Positions 5,305-5,313 of a stretch of 5,313 nucleotides of DNA are shown in pieces. The DNA comes from Pseudomonadota bacterium. GTDB taxonomy: Bacteria > Pseudomonadota > Gammaproteobacteria > SZUA-229. Every line of letters begins with the position of its first letter. The first letter of the stretch is position 1. The stretch is from NCBI GenBank assembly GCA_015222965.1, contig JADFWF010000365.1, positions 1 to 5,313 on the forward strand. The letters run 5' to 3'. The notes under the pieces are model-generated. The model did not search any database, was not told the origin of the DNA, and was given only the letters and a program-made list of their open reading frames with translations. The position numbers and the translations under genes are program-made.

Positions 5305-5313
5305 ATGACAACG
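5305..5313 (+). CDS. Possible start of a further gene, cut by the window edge
   Basis: An ATG lies 5 nt after the nuoM-like stop (TGA, 5297-5299), preceded by a GAAG-like sequence at 5298-5303, and only ATG ACA ACG is visible (Met-Thr-Thr). The spacing fits an operon partner of the nuoM-like gene, such as another antiporter-like subunit, but three codons cannot identify it. Confidence 0.35.

Overview
The window looks like chromosomal DNA of a proteobacterium, most likely an environmental gammaproteobacterium. The grounds are a periplasmic c4-like dihaem cytochrome, a complex I-type NuoM, a GNAT domain resembling the N-terminal half of enterobacterial YiiD/FabY, and two kinds of short intergenic repeat that I recall from many proteobacterial genomes. 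I cannot name the genus. By eye, the left two thirds are moderately AT-rich, while the nuoM-like gene is richer in GC and favours CTG leucine codons.

Layout. Positions 11-42 hold four tandem 8-mers (CTCTGCGN). A minus-strand gene of unknown function (110-670, 186 aa) follows. It diverges from a plus-strand three-gene unit across a short spacer that contains a palindromic -10-like box (712-719). The unit encodes a 344-residue uncharacterised protein (751-1785, likely the Sfum_1244-type family), a secreted c4-like dihaem cytochrome c (1782-2459) and a prolyl-4-hydroxylase-like 2OG-Fe(II) dioxygenase (2456-3046). Both junctions are 4-bp ATGA overlaps, so the three proteins are probably made together, with translational coupling.

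The gap after the dioxygenase gene (3047-3231) is almost filled by a nested palindrome. A perfect 27-bp inverted repeat sits inside a 16-bp outer inverted repeat, and the left outer arm also carries a 10-bp-period direct repeat. Next comes a stand-alone GNAT acetyltransferase gene (3232-3669). A 172-bp AT-rich spacer then holds a consensus TATAAT and a 9-bp stem followed by a T-run. A complete nuoM-type antiporter-like subunit gene follows (3842-5299), and a further start codon lies 5 nt beyond its stop, at the window edge.

How the genes may work together. The three-gene unit joins an unknown, probably cytoplasmic, His/Glu-rich protein to a periplasmic electron carrier and a cytoplasmic non-haem iron oxygenase. 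This is the best candidate for an undescribed functional module. Its most concrete oddity is that the second haem domain of the cytochrome has Val where the axial Met is expected. The nuoM-like gene is not preceded by nuoL and appears to have its own promoter, so it may belong to an accessory complex I-like or ion-translocating module rather than a standard nuoA-N operon.
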